In this document: piece after piece, positions 1 to 7,179 of the stretch
How the letters are laid out: the number at the start of each line of letters is the position of its first letter
Numbering within the stretch: position 1 is the first letter of the stretch
Assembly: GCA_031267955.1 (NCBI GenBank)
Contig: JAIRYB010000055.1
Coordinates: 1-24,726 of the forward strand
Direction: 5' to 3'
Length of the DNA stretch: 24,726 nucleotides
DNA from: Spirochaetaceae bacterium
GTDB lineage: Bacteria > Spirochaetota > Spirochaetia > Treponematales > Breznakiellaceae
Program-made: the position numbers and the translations under genes
The notes under the pieces: model-generated
Database searches by the model: none
The model's input: only the letters and a program-made list of their open reading frames with translations
Told to the model about the DNA's origin: nothing

Positions 1-291
1 ATAGCCTCGTTCTATGAGACCTTTCCGGCGGAAGAAGCGCAACGGCTGAGGGACAAGCTGGAGATACATTATACACCGAAACACGGGAGCTGGCTGAATA
101 TGGCGGAGATAGAGCTTAATGTGATAAACAATCAGGGATTATCGGAGCGGATTCCGAACATAGAGCAGATGAGGAGAGAAGCGAAGGCATGGGAGCACAG
201 GCGCAATCAGCAAGCCTGTAAGATCAACGGGCGCTTTACCACTGCCGATGCCCGTATTAAACTAAAACGTCTCTACCCACAGTTTGAATGA
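1..291 (+). CDS. IS630-family transposase, C-terminal fragment (5' end outside window)
   Basis: The reading frame is open from base 1 to the TGA at 289-291. It encodes the C-terminal 96 residues of a DDE transposase. The segment HYTPKHGSWLNMAEIE is the hallmark of the IS630/Tc1-mariner group and carries the last catalytic Glu of the DDE triad; it is followed by the basic tail typical of the family (WEHRRNQ, then INGRFTTADARIKLKRLYP). The protein would join the two DNA strands during cut-and-paste transposition into TA targets. The ORF could be opened internally at ATG 100, but that would remove part of the catalytic core, so the true start lies upstream of the window. The stop is 10 nt from the nrdJ stop codon, so the element's right end must lie in this gap. 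Whether the upstream part is intact cannot be seen. Confidence 0.88.
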   Translation: MASFYETFPAEEAQRLRDKLEIHYTPKHGSWLNMAEIELNVINNQGLSERIPNIEQMRREAKAWEHRRNQQACKINGRFTTADARIKLKRLYPQFE

Positions 292-304
292 AGTCTGACT
301 GTTA
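291..304. mobile_element. Putative right end of the IS630-type element with TA target
   Basis: The transposase stop and the nrdJ stop are only 10 nt apart, so the element's terminal inverted repeat must fall here. The sequence AAGTCTGACTGT followed by TA (303-304) fits the family rule that elements are flanked by a duplicated TA. The TA belongs to the nrdJ TAA stop codon. The left end is outside the window, so the inverted repeat cannot be verified. Confidence 0.4.
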
Positions 305-3300
305 GCTGCAGCCTGTAGTCCCCCCGCAGGTGTCGCACTTCATGCAGGTACCGTTACGGATAAGGGTGAAGGAACCGCAGGCCGGGCAGGGGTCGCCCTC
401 ATAGCCCTTGATGCGCGCCTGGGCGATCTTCGCCGCCTCGCCGGAGGGGGCGGAAGAGGGGGGGGCCGCGCCGGACTGGGCGGGGACCGTGCCGGTGGTG
501 GGGGATATTTCGGCGCTTTCGGCGGCCCTGGCCTTCGGCGCGCCTGTCCCGGTCCTGCCTTCGGCCTTGCGGGCGCGGTGGAGGTGCAAATCGGGGAGGA
601 AATCGCCGGCATCCTCTTTGGTGGACGTGGTCATAAGATCTTCGGGCTTTACCTGGCCCAGATCGGTACGTTTAAGGTAACTGATGGCCAGGTCGCGGAA
701 GATGTAGTCGATGACGCTGGTCGCCATCTTCACGTAGTCATGGCCCTGGACCAGCCCGTTCGGCTCGAATTTGGAGAAGGTAAAGGCGTCCACATATTCC
801 TCAAGGGGGACCCCGTATTGCAGGCCCAGCGAGACGACAATGGCAAAGCTGTTGAGCAGGCTTCTAAAGGCCGCGCCCTCCTTGTGCATGTCCAGGAATA
901 TCTCGCCCAGGGAACCGTCGTCGTATTCCCCGGTGCGGATAAAGATTGAGTGGCCGCCGATTTTGGCCTTCTGGGTATAGCCGCTGCGCCGGTTGGGGAG
1001 CGGCTTCCTGACCCTGCGGGCTTCTTTCGCCGCGGCGGGCTCGGCGCCGGCGGGCCGCTCGGATGCCTCCGTATTACGCTCGGCCGCGAGAATGGTGTCG
1101 GCCAGGGGATCGGTTCCGGGCGCGAAAGAGGCCAGCGGCTGGGACAGTTTTGACCCGTCCCGGTAAAGGGCCACCGCCTTGAGGCCGCTCTTCCAGGAAA
1201 GCATGTACGCGCCTTTTACATCCTCGTAACCGGAGCTGTTGGGCATGTTGATTGTCTTGGAAATCGCGCCCGAAATAAAAGGCTGCACCGCCGCCATCAT
1301 GCCTATATGGGCGGTCCAGGCAATGGAACGTTTGCCGTTCTTCCCCGAGGGTGTGGCGGTGTCGAATACCGGGTAGTGTTCCTTTTTGAGAAGCGGCGCG
1401 CCCTCCAGCCCCATGGTACCGCAGGCGTAAAGTTCGGCGGCCGCGATTTCCTCGTCGGAAAAGCCCAGATGTTTCAGCAGGCTGAAACCCGGCAGGGACC
1501 ATGTCGCCTCGGGAATCCGCAGGTTTTTTTCTACAAATTCCTTCCCGAGTATCCAGGGGTTAAATACCCCTTCCAGGCCGAGCGCCGTCTTTACCGCGTC
1601 TTCCGCGGCGGCGACCGCCTGCGCCGTAAAACCCCGCTCCTCCAGCGCCTTCGCGTTTATCCCCGGCGCGTCCCGCAGGGTTTTCTTCCCTGTCGCGTAT
1701 GAAGTAATTTCCCCGATCGCCTCCGGGCTGTAACCCAGGGCTTCCAGCGCCGGGGGCACGGACTGGTTGATTATTTTAAAATAACCGCCCCCGGCAAGTT
1801 TTTTGAATTTTACCAGGGCAAAGTCAGGCTCGACGCCGGTGGTATCGCAGTCCATCAAGAGGCCGATGGTCCCGGTCGGGGCAACGGCGCTTACCTGGGC
1901 GTTGCGGAAACCGTGGGCGCTTCCCAGTTCCAGCGCCCGATCCCAGGCGGCCCTTGCCGCGTCAAACAGATAGGGCGGGCAGTAATTTGCCTCGATGCCT
2001 TTGGGCGGCGTGCGGACTCCTTCGTATTCGCCCGCCGGGGCGCCGGCGGCCGCCCGCCGGTGGTTGCGTATTACCCGCAGCATATTTTCGCGGTTTTCGG
2101 CAAAACGCGCGAAAGGCCCCAGGCCGGCGGCCATACGCGCGGACTGGGCGTAGGCTTCCGCGGAGAGCAGGGCCGCAAGCGATCCCGCTACCGCCCGGCC
2201 CTCGGAAGAATCGTAGGGCAGCCCCATCAGCATAAGGAGGGTTCCCAGGTTGGCGAAACCCAGCCCCAGAGTCCGGTATTCCCAGGACCGCCGCGCGATC
2301 TCCGGCGACGGGAACTGGGCCATCACAACGGAAATTTCCAGAATGGTAGTCCAGATGCGTACCGCGTGGAGATACGAGTCGACATTAAATATTTTGGTAT
2401 TTTTATCGTACAGCGCGGCCAGGTTTATCGAAGCCAGATTACAGGCCGTATCGTCCAGGAACATATACTCGGAGCAGGGGTTGGACGCCCGTATCTCCCC
2501 GCCCGCCGGGCAGGTGTGCCAGTCGTTTATGGTAGTGTGGTATTGCAGGCCCGGGTCCGCGCACTGCCAGGCCGAGCGGGCGGCCTGCTCCCAGAGCTTC
2601 CTCGCCCTGATGGTTTTCGCCTGCTTTCCCGACACGCGCTCTTTAAGAGGCCAGTCCGCGTCGTCCAGAACCGCCTTCATAAAGGCGTCGCTGACCCGGA
2701 GGCTGTTGTTCGAGGACTGCCCGGAAACCGTGTTGTAGGCCTCGTCGTCCCAGGCCGTGGTAAAGACATGCGTATCCACCGAATCGTCGCCCTGTTCCAG
2801 GCGGCGCAAAAGCTGGTACAGGTACGTGGGCGGCAGCTTGTCGTTCAAAGCCCGGCGCAGGGCCGAGCCAAGCTCGCGGTTTTTTTCGGCGTTGAATTTA
2901 TCCTCGTCGGGCCCGCGGAAACCGGCGAGCACCTTTTTTACCGCGTCCAGGTTTTTCTTGATAAGCGCGGAACCTGTAACCATGGCGGCCACCTTGTGTT
3001 CCTCGCCGGCCTTCCAGTCCACGTACTTTTCCACATCCGGGTGATCCGCATCCAGCGTAACCATCTTTGCGGCCCGGCGGGTAGTACCCCCGCTTTTGAT
3101 CGCCGAGGCGGACCTGTCGCCTATTTTGAGGAACGACAGCAGCCCAGACGACACGCCTCCGCCCGAAAGGTTCTCGTTCAGCGCCCGGATTTTGGAAAAA
3201 TTGGACCCCGTACCGGAACCGTACTTGAAAAGCCGCGCCTCCCTGGTCACCAGGTCCATGATGCCCCCTTCGTTCACCAGGTCGTCTTCTATAGAGAGGA

Positions 3301-3880
3301 TGAAACATGCGTGCGGCTGGGGCCGCCGGTAAGCGCTTTCGGACTTTTTAAGCTGCCCGTCCGCCGGGTCGAAATAATAATGCCCCTGGGCCGGGCCGTC
3401 GATGCCGTATACCGCGTAAAGCCCGGTATTGAACCACTGGGGGCTGTTTGGGGCCGCCATCTGATGGGCAAGCATATAGCAGGTTTCGTCGTAGAAGGCC
3501 TTTTCATCTTCCTTTGAGTCAAAGTAGCCGTTGTTCCTGCCCCAGTCCATCCAGGTAAAGGCCAGCCGGTGGAAAACCTGGCGGCAGTCGTGCTCGGCCC
3601 CGTCTTCCGGGAGCCCGTTCCCGGGATCGCCCTCGCCGGGAGGCGCGGGCAGCCATTCCTTCCAGGCGCCTATCCCCGCGGACGGGACGCCCGCCTTGCG
3701 GAAATACTTCTGGGCAATAATATCGGCGGCAATCTGGCTCCAGAACGAGGGGACAACTACCGCCTCTTCCCGGAAAATAACCTTGCCGTCAGGATTACGG
3801 ATATCGCTCCTCCGCTTTTCGAATTTTATAGCCTCGTAAGGCCCCCCCCCGGCCCTTGTAAAAAACCGCCCGATTTTCAT
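302..3880 (-). CDS. nrdJ: Vitamin B12-dependent (class II) ribonucleotide reductase
   Basis: It reduces ribonucleotides to deoxyribonucleotides using adenosylcobalamin as the radical source, supplying dNTPs in the cytoplasm with or without oxygen. The 1192-aa product shows an N-terminal half with PHACFILSIEDD, the glycine-rich GSGTGSNFSKIR, the catalytic Asn-Cys-Glu cluster in NPCSEYMFLDDTACNLASINL-like sequence (written here as a motif, ASNPCSEYMF), the nucleotide-site sequence VSAVAPTGTIG and VEPDFALVKFKKL. An Ala/Pro/Ser-rich linker near residues 1115-1160 is followed by a C-terminal zinc-ribbon-like tail, CPACG with CMKCDTCGG, typical of long NrdJ proteins. ATG 3880 is chosen because GGAGGAG lies about 8-10 nt upstream; a TTG at 3898 would place the start inside that ribosome site. 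A run of nine G in codons 11-13 is unusual. The gene is monocistronic and is abutted at its stop by an IS element. Confidence 0.96.
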   Translation of the reverse strand: MKIGRFFTRAGGGPYEAIKFEKRRSDIRNPDGKVIFREEAVVVPSFWSQIAADIIAQKYFRKAGVPSAGIGAWKEWLPAPPGEGDPGNGLPEDGAEHDCRQVFHRLAFTWMDWGRNNGYFDSKEDEKAFYDETCYMLAHQMAAPNSPQWFNTGLYAVYGIDGPAQGHYYFDPADGQLKKSESAYRRPQPHACFILSIEDDLVNEGGIMDLVTREARLFKYGSGTGSNFSKIRALNENLSGGGVSSGLLSFLKIGDRSASAIKSGGTTRRAAKMVTLDADHPDVEKYVDWKAGEEHKVAAMVTGSALIKKNLDAVKKVLAGFRGPDEDKFNAEKNRELGSALRRALNDKLPPTYLYQLLRRLEQGDDSVDTHVFTTAWDDEAYNTVSGQSSNNSLRVSDAFMKAVLDDADWPLKERVSGKQAKTIRARKLWEQAARSAWQCADPGLQYHTTINDWHTCPAGGEIRASNPCSEYMFLDDTACNLASINLAALYDKNTKIFNVDSYLHAVRIWTTILEISVVMAQFPSPEIARRSWEYRTLGLGFANLGTLLMLMGLPYDSSEGRAVAGSLAALLSAEAYAQSARMAAGLGPFARFAENRENMLRVIRNHRRAAAGAPAGEYEGVRTPPKGIEANYCPPYLFDAARAAWDRALELGSAHGFRNAQVSAVAPTGTIGLLMDCDTTGVEPDFALVKFKKLAGGGYFKIINQSVPPALEALGYSPEAIGEITSYATGKKTLRDAPGINAKALEERGFTAQAVAAAEDAVKTALGLEGVFNPWILGKEFVEKNLRIPEATWSLPGFSLLKHLGFSDEEIAAAELYACGTMGLEGAPLLKKEHYPVFDTATPSGKNGKRSIAWTAHIGMMAAVQPFISGAISKTINMPNSSGYEDVKGAYMLSWKSGLKAVALYRDGSKLSQPLASFAPGTDPLADTILAAERNTEASERPAGAEPAAAKEARRVRKPLPNRRSGYTQKAKIGGHSIFIRTGEYDDGSLGEIFLDMHKEGAAFRSLLNSFAIVVSLGLQYGVPLEEYVDAFTFSKFEPNGLVQGHDYVKMATSVIDYIFRDLAISYLKRTDLGQVKPEDLMTTSTKEDAGDFLPDLHLHRARKAEGRTGTGAPKARAAESAEISPTTGTVPAQSGAAPPSSAPSGEAAKIAQARIKGYEGDPCPACGSFTLIRNGTCMKCDTCGGTTGCS

Positions 3881-3902
3881 TATAAACTGCTCCTCCAATT
3901 AT

Positions 3903-3918
3903 CTACTACATATTGTGT
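3903..3918 (-). promoter_or_regulatory. NrdR box 1 (proximal)
   Basis: The minus strand reads ACACAATATGTAGTAG, matching 13 of 16 positions of the remembered NrdR consensus (ACACWATATATWGTGT). It lies between the predicted transcription start and the nrdJ ribosome site, a normal place for repression by the ATP-cone regulator NrdR. Confidence 0.6.
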
Positions 3919-3930
3919 GATATATATTAG

Positions 3931-3958
3931 AGTATACCATAGAGAGGGTTATTGCAAG
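3931..3958 (-). promoter_or_regulatory. nrdJ promoter, extended -10
   Basis: On the minus strand a TATACT -10 box (3931-3936) is preceded by TGG, giving the extended -10 form. A poor -35 (CTTGCA, 3953-3958) lies 16 nt upstream. Transcription would start near 3924 and give a leader of about 45 nt, too short for a cobalamin riboswitch. Confidence 0.5.
3934..3949 (-). promoter_or_regulatory. NrdR box 2 (distal, degenerate)
   Basis: The minus strand reads ACCCTCTCTATGGTAT, matching about 11 of 16 positions of the NrdR consensus. It begins exactly 31 bp upstream of box 1, the helical-phase spacing usual for paired NrdR boxes, and it overlaps the nrdJ -10 box. Taken alone it would be weak; the spacing is what supports it. 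Confidence 0.4.
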
Positions 3959-4115
3959 GGGGACAGGCCTTGGACACGATTTTTTTGTTATTTCACGGAT
4001 GAATGACAGTATAATAAAAATTCCGCATAACTATTCAGTCGCCTGCGGGGGATAGCGAAAATCGGCGGAATGAAGGGGCTTTCCCCGGCAGGCGGAAAAC
4101 CGGCCCGGCGCCGTG

Positions 4116-4667
4116 TCAAAATTTCAGAATGACGCCCAGGATTCCGGCGGCGGCGATGTATAATACCGGGTGCGCCTTGAATTTGCGGATAAGTACAAAA
4201 ATCACCGCAAAAAGCGCGGACTGCATGACGCGCAGATGTTCGTACCAAAGAACGGCGCCGCTGTCCCACAGCGATATTTTCAGCACGGGGATACAGGCCG
4301 CGCAGAGCAGGCCCGCCGCCGCCGGGCGGAGCCCCATGAATACCGCCTGCACAGCCTTGTTTTCCTTAAACGCCCGCAGCATTCCCGCTATAACGCAGAT
4401 AATGATGATAGAGGGGGCGACGAGCCCCAGGGCGGCCGTTGCCCCGCCCGGAATACCGGCGGCGCGGTAGCCGGCGTAGATCGCCAGGTTTACCCCGACC
4501 GCGCCGGGCGAGGACTGGGCAACCGCCAGCATATCGGGGATGGTATGCGCGTCAAGCCAGGGCGCGGTATCGGCGAGCTTGTAGATAAAGGGCAGGGTGG
4601 CAAGCCCGCCGCCTATGGCAAAGAGGCCTATCCTGAAAAATTCGGCAAAGACGACAAGCAGATTCAC
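4116..4667 (-). CDS. Chromate transporter (CHR family), half-size subunit B
   Basis: This 183-aa hydrophobic protein is a single-domain member of the CHR ion transporter family. FFRIGLFAIGGGLATLPFI near the N-terminus and AVAQSSPGAVGVNLAIYAGY with GIPGGATAALG are the family motifs, followed by several membrane segments. Half-size CHR proteins normally occur as adjacent pairs that act together in the inner membrane; the neighbour just upstream in transcription is the other half. The start is GTG at 4667, and its first bases overlap the TGA of the preceding gene, so translation is probably coupled. The family name comes from chromate efflux, but the natural substrate in an anaerobe may be another oxyanion. 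Confidence 0.85.
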   Translation of the reverse strand: MNLLVVFAEFFRIGLFAIGGGLATLPFIYKLADTAPWLDAHTIPDMLAVAQSSPGAVGVNLAIYAGYRAAGIPGGATAALGLVAPSIIIICVIAGMLRAFKENKAVQAVFMGLRPAAAGLLCAACIPVLKISLWDSGAVLWYEHLRVMQSALFAVIFVLIRKFKAHPVLYIAAAGILGVILKF

Positions 4668-5227
4668 GGCGTTTTCTCCCCGCCGTTCCCCCTGCCTTTT
4701 TTCGGCCGGTAGAGCAGGAAGCCCGCCGCGCCCGCCGCAATCACAAGCAGTACCGGGGAGGCGCTCAGTACGGCGGACAGCCCCAGAACTACCACAAAAA
4801 TCGCGGGGGCCTTAAAGTCTTTAAAAATACCCTTCATCATCTTAAAAACAGTGTCCGCTATCAAGGCGCCGACAGCTACCCTTATTCCCCCAAAGGCGTG
4901 GCGTACCGCCGGAATATCCGCGTAGTTGGTAAGAAAAACCGCCACAAAACTTATCAGGATAAAGGAGGGGAATATTAAGCCCAGCGTGGCGATCACGCCG
5001 CCCGGAATACCTTTCCGCTTATAGCCGATAAAGGTGGCGGTGTTAACCGCAATCACGCCGGGAGTCACCTGGCCTATGGTGTAGTAATCCATCACCTCTT
5101 CCATAGTAACCCACTTCTTTTTAACAATAAGTTCTCTTTCTATTACCGGCAGAATCGCGTACCCGCCCCCGTAGGTAAAGACGCCTATACGCGCGAAAAT
5201 AAAAAACAGTTCCGCTATTTCTTTCAT
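4664..5227 (-). CDS. Chromate transporter (CHR family), half-size subunit A
   Basis: This 187-aa membrane protein is the partner of the following CHR gene. It has the N-terminal motif FARIGVFTYGGGYAILPVI, then YYTIGQVTPGVIAVNTATFIGY and GIPGGVIATLG, followed by predicted membrane helices (residues about 85-110, 120-135 and 140-175) and a Gly/Lys-rich cytoplasmic tail. The GGG and PGVIAVN motifs align with those of subunit B, consistent with the antiparallel duplicated halves of the family. The ATG at 5227 overlaps the aspS stop as ATGA, so it is read from the aspS transcript. The link to a tRNA synthetase is probably positional, not functional. Confidence 0.86.
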   Translation of the reverse strand: MKEIAELFFIFARIGVFTYGGGYAILPVIERELIVKKKWVTMEEVMDYYTIGQVTPGVIAVNTATFIGYKRKGIPGGVIATLGLIFPSFILISFVAVFLTNYADIPAVRHAFGGIRVAVGALIADTVFKMMKGIFKDFKAPAIFVVVLGLSAVLSASPVLLVIAAGAAGFLLYRPKKGRGNGGEKTP

Positions 5228-7101
5228 TTTTTTTGTTCGGGGTAAATAACCGACAGGTGCAGTTCGTTAAGCTGCTTCGCGTCAACTTCGCTTGGGCAGT
5301 CGTCCATGGGACTCTTCGCGAAAGAGTCCTTCGGGAAGGCTATGACTTCCTTGATAGAGGTTTCCCCGGCCATGAGCATTACCAGCCGGTCAAAGCCCGG
5401 CGCGATACCGCCGTGGGGAGGGGCGCCGTATTTGAACGCTTCGGTAAGAAAGCCGAACTTGGCCTCCGCTTCCTCCGGCGGGATGCCGACTATGCCGAAG
5501 ATGCGGTTCTGCAATTCCGGGTTGTGGATACGGATGGAACCCGAGGCAAGCTCGTAGCCGTTGAGTACCAGATCGTAGAGATCTCCCTTGACCGCGCCCG
5601 GGTCTTTTTCCAGGGTAGCGTGGTACTGTTCCTGCGGGTAGCTGAACATGTGGTGGGCCGCTTCCCAGCGGTTCTCATCCTCGTTAAATTCGAATAACGG
5701 AAAATCTACTATCCAGGCAAATTCAAAACGCCTTCCGCCGTCCGGGCTTTCGGTCAGCTTAAGGTCCTTTCCCAGTTTGGAACGTACCGCCCCCAGGGCG
5801 GTATTCGCGGTTTTCCCCGAGGAATCCGCCACGATAAGGATAAGATCCCCGCTTTTCGCGCCCAGTTCGCCGCATATCCGCCCGGCCTGTTCCTGGAAAA
5901 ATTTGGAAACGCCGCCCTCAAAAAGAGGTGCGTCCCCTGTGCCGCCCGCCTTCATCCAGGCAAGCCCCTTTGCCCTGTATATCTTCGCGTGCGCTTCCAG
6001 TTCCTCAATCTGCTTTCTGGAATAGGACGCGCCGCCCATTGCCGCGGCGGGAATTACTATCGCCTTTACCGCGCCGCCGGGGACGGTAATGCCTTTGGCG
6101 GCCGCGGCGTTTTTTTCGGCCTCGCCCCGGGACAGCGCGTCTTTAAAAGCCTGGAAACCGGACGCGGCAACGTAAGGCGAAAAATCCCGCAGTTCAAGGC
6201 CGAAACGGAGATCGGGCTTGTCCGATCCGTAGCGCTCCATGGCATCTTCGTAACTAAGCCGGGTAAAACGCGCGGGGAGTTCCACACCTATTGTCTTTTT
6301 AAACACATAGCCCATCAGCCCCTCGGTCATGGCCAGTATATCTTCCCTCCCCACAAAGGACATCTCTATATCGATCTGGGTAAACTCGGGCTGCCGGTCC
6401 CCGCGGGCGTCCTCATCCCGGTAACAGCGGGCAATCTGGAAGTACTTGTCGAAACCCGCCGTCATGAGTATTTGCTTGTAAAGCTGGGGCGACTGGGGCA
6501 GGGCGTAGAATTTTCCCGGATAGAGGCGCGAAGGCACCAGGTAGTCCCTGGCCCCTTCCGGCGTGGACCTTATAAACGTAGGCGTCTCTATTTCGTAAAA
6601 ACCCTGTTTCACCAGCCATTCCCGTACCGCGAAAGCGGCTTCGTTCCTCAGCCGTATGCGCCTCTGCATCCCGGAAGAACGGAGGTCCAGGTAGCGGTAC
6701 TTTAAGCGCAGTTCTTCTTTCGCCTCAGATTCGCCTGACCCTTCGGCGTCGATCTGGAAGGGCAGCACCAGGGACCTGTTCAGAATTGCTATCCGGTCCG
6801 CGGCGACTTCGATTTCCCCGGTGATCATTTCGCCGTTGGCCATGCTGCCGGGCCTTTCCCTTACGGAACCTTCTACGGCAATGCAGAATTCGTTTCGCAG
6901 CTCGGCGCTTAACGCCGCCAGATGGCTGTTTTGTTCGCAGTCAACTACAACCTGGGTAATGCCGTAGCGGTCCCGCAGGCTGATAAAGGAAATACCGCCG
7001 TGATCCCGCTTCCGGTGCACCCAGCCGTTGAGAACGACTCTTTTCCCCGCATCGGCTTTCCGCAGTTCCCCGCAGGTGTTTGTACGTTTCATGCTTTCCA
7101 T
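5224..7101 (-). CDS. aspS: Aspartyl-tRNA synthetase, bacterial type
   Basis: It charges tRNA-Asp with aspartate (or tRNA-Asp and tRNA-Asn if the enzyme is non-discriminating, which cannot be told from sequence alone here). The 625-aa product has an N-terminal OB-fold anticodon-binding domain (CGELRKADAGKRVVLNGWVHRKRDHGG), class II motif 1/2 region (GFYEIETPTFIRSTPEGARD, then RCYRDEDARGDRQPEFTQ), a bacterial GAD insertion at about residues 310-430, and motif 3 PPHGGIAPGFDRLVMLM. Two starts are possible: ATG 7101 and ATG 7092. Most homologues begin MKRT, which favours 7092, and a weak GGAAAG precedes that ATG. The promoter just upstream puts the transcription start at about 7101, so the message is leaderless from 7101 or has a leader of about 10 nt from 7092. 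Confidence 0.97.
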   Translation of the reverse strand: MESMKRTNTCGELRKADAGKRVVLNGWVHRKRDHGGISFISLRDRYGITQVVVDCEQNSHLAALSAELRNEFCIAVEGSVRERPGSMANGEMITGEIEVAADRIAILNRSLVLPFQIDAEGSGESEAKEELRLKYRYLDLRSSGMQRRIRLRNEAAFAVREWLVKQGFYEIETPTFIRSTPEGARDYLVPSRLYPGKFYALPQSPQLYKQILMTAGFDKYFQIARCYRDEDARGDRQPEFTQIDIEMSFVGREDILAMTEGLMGYVFKKTIGVELPARFTRLSYEDAMERYGSDKPDLRFGLELRDFSPYVAASGFQAFKDALSRGEAEKNAAAAKGITVPGGAVKAIVIPAAAMGGASYSRKQIEELEAHAKIYRAKGLAWMKAGGTGDAPLFEGGVSKFFQEQAGRICGELGAKSGDLILIVADSSGKTANTALGAVRSKLGKDLKLTESPDGGRRFEFAWIVDFPLFEFNEDENRWEAAHHMFSYPQEQYHATLEKDPGAVKGDLYDLVLNGYELASGSIRIHNPELQNRIFGIVGIPPEEAEAKFGFLTEAFKYGAPPHGGIAPGFDRLVMLMAGETSIKEVIAFPKDSFAKSPMDDCPSEVDAKQLNELHLSVIYPEQKK

Positions 7102-7107
7102 GAAACA

Positions 7108-7136
7108 ACTATACCCCGAACCCCGTTCCCTGGCAA
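7108..7136 (-). promoter_or_regulatory. aspS promoter, -10 next to start codon
   Basis: The minus strand has TTGCCA (7131-7136), a 17-nt spacer and TATAGT (7108-7113), a good sigma-70-type promoter. Only 6 nt separate the -10 box from ATG 7101, so the transcript would start at or beside the start codon. Confidence 0.6.
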
Positions 7137-7179
7137 GGCGGCCCCCCGGCCTGTTTGTCTTAATTATGTTTTTTTATGG

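Noticed and set aside
1913..3517. 534-aa frame on the plus strand
   Set aside because: It lies antisense to nrdJ in GC-rich DNA, is Arg/Gly/Pro-rich and shows no family motifs.
3881..3930. Cobalamin riboswitch before nrdJ
   Set aside because: The predicted leader is about 45 nt, far too short, and no B12-box-like sequence was seen.
3985..4015. Rightward promoter with perfect TATAAT at 4010-4015
   Set aside because: The -35 (TTGTTA) is 19 nt away and no plus-strand gene follows.
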